From Centropus unirufus (taxonomy: Eukaryota; Chordata; Aves; Cuculiformes; Centropidae): a DNA stretch of 64,000 nucleotides. The DNA lies in the NCBI GenBank assembly GCA_013397695.1, contig VYZI01000147.1:1586777-1650776 (forward strand). Reading direction: 5' to 3'. Below, one piece after another: positions 62,901 to 64,000 of the stretch; position 1 is the stretch's first letter; each line of letters starts with the position of its first letter. The position numbers and the translations under genes are program-made. The notes under the pieces are model-generated. The model did no database searches. It was not told where the DNA came from and saw only the letters and a list, made by a program, of their open reading frames with translations.

Positions 62901-63458
62901 TTCTTAAAAGAGAAGAAAACCTACAGTTTACATTCCCAAATGATTATGAATCATTTACCTTAAACTGAAATCTGACGGGTTCCATATGCATAAAAAGAGG
63001 AATCAAAAGTTTCTTTTGCTTTTTGCTCAGTGTCTTGATGAGGGATATTTTCACAGCGCAGATCAATGATACCATTTTTAAAGATGAATTGCTCTTTCAT
63101 TCATGATGCCTTCACCTCATGCATATGCAGAACTGTAGGGGATAGATCCTCTTTCATTAAAAAAAGAAACTGACATAATACTCCTAAAATTTTATTTTCT
63201 GTTTGCATTTTCACTGTTGCAATTGAAATTTAAAAGTACCCTTTGTTCTCTTTTTGAGTGGTATAAAATCACAATGTATAGTGTCCATATTTGAGGGTTT
63301 TTTTAACTGTGCTGATTTTTGCGGTAGGGTCATAAACTGCCAAGTACCTGGAACAAGAACTATGCTACTGTGGCTGCCCCATTGAGCAAGATCCCTCTGT
63401 TCATCCGTGGAGGCTACATCTTACCAGAACAGGCCCCAGCCACAACCACTACTAAGAG
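14928..63458 (+). CDS. GH31 alpha-glucosidase (SI/MGAM/GAA group), single trefoil, predicted secreted; 3' end beyond window
   Basis: Family 31 enzymes hydrolyse alpha-1,4 (and some alpha-1,6) glucose links at non-reducing ends. Nineteen exons join in frame to 769 codons plus two bases. Layout: signal peptide (about 1-18), trefoil domain (about 29-75), GH31 N-terminal sandwich (about 80-300), then the catalytic barrel. Visible active-site residues are D229 (FSRDQ), the D351/D353 pair (LDIDYM), nucleophile D467 (WIDMNEPSNF), R549 (LSRSTF), acid/base D565 (HWLGDN) and H623 (FSRNHN). The N-terminal-half motifs resemble the N unit of SI. GWSQ and WFDYYTG resemble the C unit, and MNEPSNFLRG with NPPYIP resembles lysosomal GAA. 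SI and MGAM are double-unit, membrane-anchored enzymes; here the start is a signal peptide. Whether a second unit follows is outside the window. No stop or frameshift is seen. I leave the symbol blank because the orthologue is uncertain. Confidence 0.9.
16908..16925. repeat. 18-bp perfect palindrome
   Basis: tactacatatatgtagta equals its own reverse complement. AT-rich and intronic; no function is assigned. Confidence 0.9.
17247..17499 (+). mobile_element. CR1 LINE 3' fragment
   Basis: Sense-orientation CR1 end: tttagattagatattaggaa, then acagtgagggtggtgaggca, gtcccttccaacccaaaccc and atctatgattcaatga. 5'-truncated and non-coding, in GH31 intron 1. Confidence 0.95.
17724..17958 (+). CDS. GH31 exon 2: trefoil (P-type) domain
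   Basis: The acceptor is tgtccag and the donor is tggag|gtaagc (phase 2). It encodes residues 16-94. The trefoil cysteines are C29, C41, C52, C57, C60 and C70, with the hallmark end PWCFFPEDSPYGY. The usual adjacent pair in GCCW is replaced by GCIWC, so one cysteine sits three residues later. Trefoil domains of this family pack beside the catalytic domain. The exon is GC-rich compared with its surroundings. Confidence 0.9.
17959..18418 (+). other. GH31 intron 2
   Basis: 460 bp ending in tttccaccgcag. Nothing further is recognised. Confidence 0.75.
18419..18521 (+). CDS. GH31 exon 3: N-terminal beta-sandwich
   Basis: It encodes VTLNKRQALSLFGNDISPVV, then LEVEFQTKDRLRFR. LFGNDI matches the same position in sucrase-isomaltase. 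The donor is cagg|gtgagt in phase 0. The following intron is 86 bp (18522-18607). Confidence 0.9.
18608..18753 (+). CDS. GH31 exon 4: N-terminal beta-sandwich
   Basis: The acceptor is ttgctttag and the donor is gttct|gtgagt (phase 2). It encodes LYDPNRQRFEVPLKIDSPGV, then ATYDVEFVDDSSHFRIRRKS and TGTV. The D-P-N-x-R-x-x-E-V-P core is typical of the SI/GAA N-terminal domain. Confidence 0.93.
19061..19100. repeat. 10-bp tandem repeat, 4 units
   Basis: The units are ttagtttaat, ttaggttaat, ttagtttaat and ttagtttttt. AT-rich minisatellite seed in intron 4. Confidence 0.9.
24830..25260 (+). mobile_element. CR1 LINE 3' fragment
   Basis: Longer sense CR1 tail. Landmarks are gatcagagggctggagaacc, actgtgagggtggtgaggaa, ggcacaggttgcccagagaa and cttccaacccaaaccattct, ending in atgattct. 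5'-truncated and non-coding. Confidence 0.96.
26611..26646. repeat. 9-bp tandem repeat, 4 units
   Basis: The units are attttttag, attttttcg, attttttag and attttttaa. A simple T-rich repeat. Confidence 0.9.
29069..29237 (+). CDS. GH31 exon 5: N-loop and substrate-contact region
   Basis: The acceptor is tgtcacag and the donor is ccaacg|gtaatt (phase 0). It encodes WDSPLVDLFFSSQYLQITTT, then VYGFGEHEHPSFKHSMDF and YGMFSRDQAPT. VYGFGE and the Asp of FSRDQ (D229) are conserved in SI, MGAM and GAA; that Asp contacts sugar in MGAM. Confidence 0.94.
29238..29917 (+). other. GH31 intron 5
   Basis: 680 bp, AT-rich. Nothing further is recognised. Confidence 0.75.
29918..30014 (+). CDS. GH31 exon 6
   Basis: The acceptor is tgtttcag and the donor is caag|gtaaaa (phase 1). 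It encodes PFANLYGVHPFYMCVEPDSN, then AHGVLLLNSNAQ. NLYGxHPF and HGVLLLNSN are family signatures. Confidence 0.95.
30015..31090 (+). other. GH31 intron 6
   Basis: About 1.1 kb, with an inverted CR1 tail (30,787-31,040) that stops 50 bp before exon 7. Confidence 0.75.
30787..31040 (-). mobile_element. CR1 LINE 3' fragment
   Basis: Inverted CR1 tail: ggaagggatctacagtggtc, then catccagtccaactgcctga, gaagcctgttccagtgtttg and gtaaagaaatgcttcct. 5'-truncated and non-coding. Confidence 0.93.
31091..31203 (+). CDS. GH31 exon 7
   Basis: The acceptor is tcctttcag and the donor is acagag|gttagt (phase 0). It encodes DVSLSPNPSLTFRTIGGILD, then FYVFLGPTPENVIQQYTE. GGILDFYVFLG and VIQQY are strongly conserved in the SI/GAA group. 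Confidence 0.95.
33559..33601. repeat. Perfect inverted repeat (16-bp stem, 11-nt loop)
   Basis: The left arm gctacctgcaaaccag (33559-33574) is the exact reverse complement of ctggtttgcaggtagc (33586-33601). Three more inner pairs are possible if G-T wobbles are allowed. Intronic; no known small RNA is recognised. Confidence 0.9.
34583..34652 (-). mobile_element. Possible degraded CR1 tail
   Basis: ttacagaaccacagggtagc followed by gggtagaagggactct and a CCTCCTG end resembles the inverted 3' terminus of CR1. It is short and diverged. Confidence 0.4.
39143..39268 (+). CDS. GH31 exon 8: start of the catalytic barrel
   Basis: The acceptor is tgtcatag and the donor is ccctat|gtaagt (phase 0). 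It encodes AIGRPHMPAYWSLGFQLSRW, then GYGSIDVLKKTVDRMHHYDI and PY. PxMPxYWxLGFQLSRWxY is a hallmark of GH31 barrels. Confidence 0.96.
39269..40315 (+). other. GH31 intron 8
   Basis: About 1.05 kb. Its second half is an inverted CR1 that reaches to within about 15 bp of the splice acceptor. Confidence 0.8.
39781..40300 (-). mobile_element. CR1 LINE 3' fragment next to exon 9
   Basis: Inverted CR1. It starts tcatagaatagattggctta, then passes through gggcaacctgttccagtatg, gaaaggctgcaataaggttt, ctcttctccaggctgaacaa and tgtgctgaggactccagagc. The right border is blurred: ttgatgcgctactcatgtga still resembles CR1. It lies directly upstream of exon 9 (40,316). Confidence 0.95.
40316..40447 (+). CDS. 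GH31 exon 9: DIDYM substrate-binding loop
   Basis: The acceptor is atgtttag and the donor is attctg|gtaatt (phase 0). It encodes DVQHLDIDYMERYLDFTYDK, then YAGLPEYLQQLKKEGMHNVV and IL. The D351/D353 pair in LDIDYM is part of the conserved sugar-binding pocket. Confidence 0.96.
40448..44220 (+). other. GH31 intron 9
   Basis: 3.8 kb. No repeat family, exon or RNA is recognised. Confidence 0.65.
44221..44334 (+). CDS. GH31 exon 10
   Basis: The acceptor is gttctcag and the donor is ggaaag|gtcagt. It encodes DPFITKDEEPGTYRPYDLGQ, then EMGVWVNNSDGVTPAVGK. The short loop (GTYRPYDxG) matches lysosomal GAA and the N unit of SI in length. The next intron is 111 bp (44335-44445). Confidence 0.94.
44446..44562 (+). 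CDS. GH31 exon 11
   Basis: The acceptor is aactctag and the donor is tggatt|gtatgt (phase 0). It encodes GWPPGDSVFPDYTNPRTVEW, then WTQMCLEFKDVLDYDGIWI. WPGxxxxPDxTNP is conserved in GH31. The exon stops immediately before the nucleophile Asp. The next intron is 83 bp (44563-44645). Confidence 0.95.
44646..44730 (+). CDS. GH31 exon 12: catalytic nucleophile
   Basis: The acceptor is tttttgaag and the donor is cctta-type ccta|gtaagt (phase 1). It encodes DMNEPSNFLRGQYPGCAAND, then INNPPYIP. The first residue, D467, is the expected catalytic nucleophile of the WIDMNE signature. Confidence 0.96.
45557..45670 (+). mobile_element. CR1 LINE 3' fragment (short)
   Basis: Sense CR1 tail: gccttgaacaaactggtcta, then gtgtccctgaccgtggctgg and cccctttcaactcaaaccct, ending tctatgat. 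Diverged and non-coding. Confidence 0.88.
47655..47674. repeat. (TTTTA)n short tandem repeat
   Basis: About four units of TTTTA in intron 12. Confidence 0.85.
48048..48165 (+). CDS. GH31 exon 13
   Basis: The acceptor is cctcctcag and the donor is ttcca|gtaagt (phase 2). With the preceding base it encodes SISDRSLAQKTLCPDSRTYL, then GEHYNTHSLFGWSQTEPTF. HYNxHSLFGWSQ resembles the C-terminal unit of SI and MGAM. Confidence 0.94.
48166..51369 (+). other. GH31 intron 13
   Basis: 3.2 kb. A T/G-rich stretch with a strong but unused-looking acceptor lies at 50,917-50,945 (…gttttttctttcag). No exon is recognised. Confidence 0.7.
51370..51538 (+). CDS. GH31 exon 14: acid/base catalyst
   Basis: The acceptor is cttcacag and the donor is ccctac|gtgagt (phase 0). 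It encodes HVVQQATGKRAFVLSRSTFV, then GSGKYGGHWLGDNFSRWKDM and SIIGILEFNLFGIPY. R549 (LSRSTF) and D565 (HWLGDN) are the conserved transition-state Arg and acid/base Asp. Confidence 0.97.
51539..52066 (+). other. GH31 intron 14
   Basis: 528 bp. Nothing further is recognised. Confidence 0.75.
52067..52183 (+). CDS. GH31 exon 15
   Basis: The acceptor is cctttag and the donor is aatagc|gtaagt (phase 0). It encodes IGADICGFNYDTTYELCLRW, then MQLGSFYPFSRNHNAEGNS. GADICGF and FYPFSRNHN are family signatures; H623 lies in the active site. Confidence 0.97.
52184..54694 (+). other. GH31 intron 15
   Basis: 2.5 kb, AT-rich. A minus-strand open frame of 152 codons (54,062-54,520) resembles nothing known and is not called. 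Confidence 0.7.
54695..54843 (+). CDS. GH31 exon 16
   Basis: The acceptor is ccttaacag and the donor is cacga|gtgagt (phase 2). It encodes EQDPAVFGEEFAKISRATLL, then IRYSLLPYLYTLFFESHVYG and TVVRSLMH. QDPA and IRYxLLPYLYTLF are conserved. Confidence 0.96.
55140..55257. repeat. AT-rich TATACC/TATA repeat flanking an assembly gap
   Basis: Repeats of ataatatacct and (TA)n lie on the left, and ataccgataatatacct on the right, of a 44-base N run (55,196-55,239). The true repeat length is unknown. Confidence 0.85.
55196..55239. other. Assembly gap (44 N)
   Basis: Run of unresolved bases inside intron 16. Confidence 1.
58919..59003 (+). CDS. GH31 exon 17, followed by a GC splice donor
   Basis: The acceptor is aacactag. 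It encodes (with 'ga' of exon 16) E, then FTSDQQTHGIDTAFLWGPAF and MIAPVLQE, ending in phase 0. The next six bases are GCAAGT, not GT. The only nearby GT (59,008) would shift the frame. Joining at GAG|GCAAGT to exon 18 restores the expected VLQEGARSV. Confidence 0.93.
59004..61588 (+). other. GH31 intron 17 (GC-AG type)
   Basis: 2.6 kb starting GCAAGT and ending aaattacag. Nothing else is recognised. Confidence 0.75.
61589..61645 (+). CDS. GH31 exon 18
   Basis: 57 nt. The donor is tataca|gtatgt (phase 0). It encodes GARSVDVYFPEAPWFDYYT. YFPxAxWFDYxTG is a conserved post-barrel motif, closest to the C units of SI and MGAM. Confidence 0.94.
61646..63327 (+). other. GH31 intron 18
   Basis: 1.7 kb. 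Nothing further is recognised. Confidence 0.7.
63328..63458 (+). CDS. GH31 exon 19 (last exon in window)
   Basis: The acceptor is tgcggtag and the donor is aagag|gtaacg (phase 2). It encodes GHKLPSTWNKNYATVAAPLS, then KIPLFIRGGYILPEQAPATT and TTK. RGGYILPxQxPxxTT is the conserved motif after the barrel. The remaining C-terminal beta domains lie beyond the window. Confidence 0.95.
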
Positions 63459-64000
63459 GTAACGTGACTGTCACCAAACCACCGTGTGGGTCAGACCCAT
63501 AGACAGCCAAAAAAAGCAATCAAAAGAAAGTGTGGAAGAGAGGCTATTGACAGCTCCCAGCTGCCATTCCAGATGATAAGCACAGTATTTTTTATTCCAC
63601 TATTTGCTCCGTTGAGTTAGAATTCACCTCAGAGATGACCCACGTCGCAGTCTGCATGACTGAAACCTACTCCTAGCTCTGTAGTTATGCTCGGAAGAGC
63701 TTTTGCTCCTCTTGCCTTCACGCTGACCTGCTGCCATTCATTCAAAGTGAACATATACAAGAGGAAAATGCAAAACTCTTCTCCTTGTGTACATTTATCC
63801 AATGCCAAGGGCAAAGTGGAAAAGCTCAAATCTCTTCTCAGGGAAATTATTTCCCCACACCAATGAGTAATATACAGGCCTCGTATCTGAACCATGTTCA
63901 TAAGCTCATGTGAGCAGCGAAGAGAGCAACCGGTTCTTTGTAGTGACCAAACCAATAGTAAGGTAGCACCAGTGACCAGTTCCTTTCCAGACCGTCCAAT
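63459..64000 (+). other. GH31 intron 19 (5' part, truncated by the window)
   Basis: No exon is recognised up to the window edge. Confidence 0.7.

Noticed and set aside
1..64000. CRISPR array, operon, phage or other prokaryotic system
   Set aside because: There are no regularly spaced repeats, no dense same-strand genes and no ribosome-site pattern; spliced genes and CR1 LINEs show vertebrate DNA.

Overview
This window is vertebrate nuclear DNA, most likely from a bird. The genes are split into short exons with GT-AG introns. Several chicken-repeat-1 (CR1) LINE tails are scattered through the non-coding DNA, some ending in the avian-type ATTCTATGATTC terminus. There are no bacterial-style operons. 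A 44-base run of N shows it is a draft assembly. CR1 also occurs in crocodilians and turtles, so 'bird' is an inference from CR1 density and compact introns.

Region 1 (1 to about 13,345, + strand) is the 3' end of a kinesin gene that I recognise as KIF21A. Eight exons (534-12,177) join without a phase error into 367 codons plus a stop. They encode the whole C-terminal seven-blade WD40 propeller, preceded by a 39-nt frame-neutral mini-exon. A 3'UTR of about 1.2 kb ends at an AATAAA at 13,324. The motor and coiled-coil parts lie upstream of the window.

Region 2 (about 13,346-14,885) is a short intergenic spacer of only about 1.5 kb.

Region 3 (14,886 to beyond 64,000, + strand) is a glycoside hydrolase family 31 alpha-glucosidase gene of the sucrase-isomaltase / maltase-glucoamylase / acid alpha-glucosidase group. 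It starts at a TATA-like box and a start codon in good context. Nineteen exons join in frame into 769 codons plus two bases, and the gene runs off the right edge. The predicted protein has a signal peptide, one trefoil domain with an unusual cysteine pattern, and a GH31 barrel with every catalytic residue I looked for. The N-terminus looks secretory rather than membrane-anchored, unlike SI and MGAM. Intron 17 uses a GC-AG splice pair. Intron 8 has a CR1 element running almost up to its splice acceptor.

The two genes are not functionally related as far as the sequence shows: one is a microtubule motor of axons, the other a secretory-pathway or luminal starch/glycogen-sugar hydrolase. In human, KIF21A lies at 12q12 without such a neighbour, to my knowledge. 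The GH31 gene here is therefore the most interesting item: an intact, possibly lineage-restricted, single-unit secreted alpha-glucosidase. All long introns were read for structure. They hold CR1 tails, one probable tRNA-derived SINE fragment, one perfect 16-bp hairpin and a few short tandem repeats, and otherwise nothing I can name.
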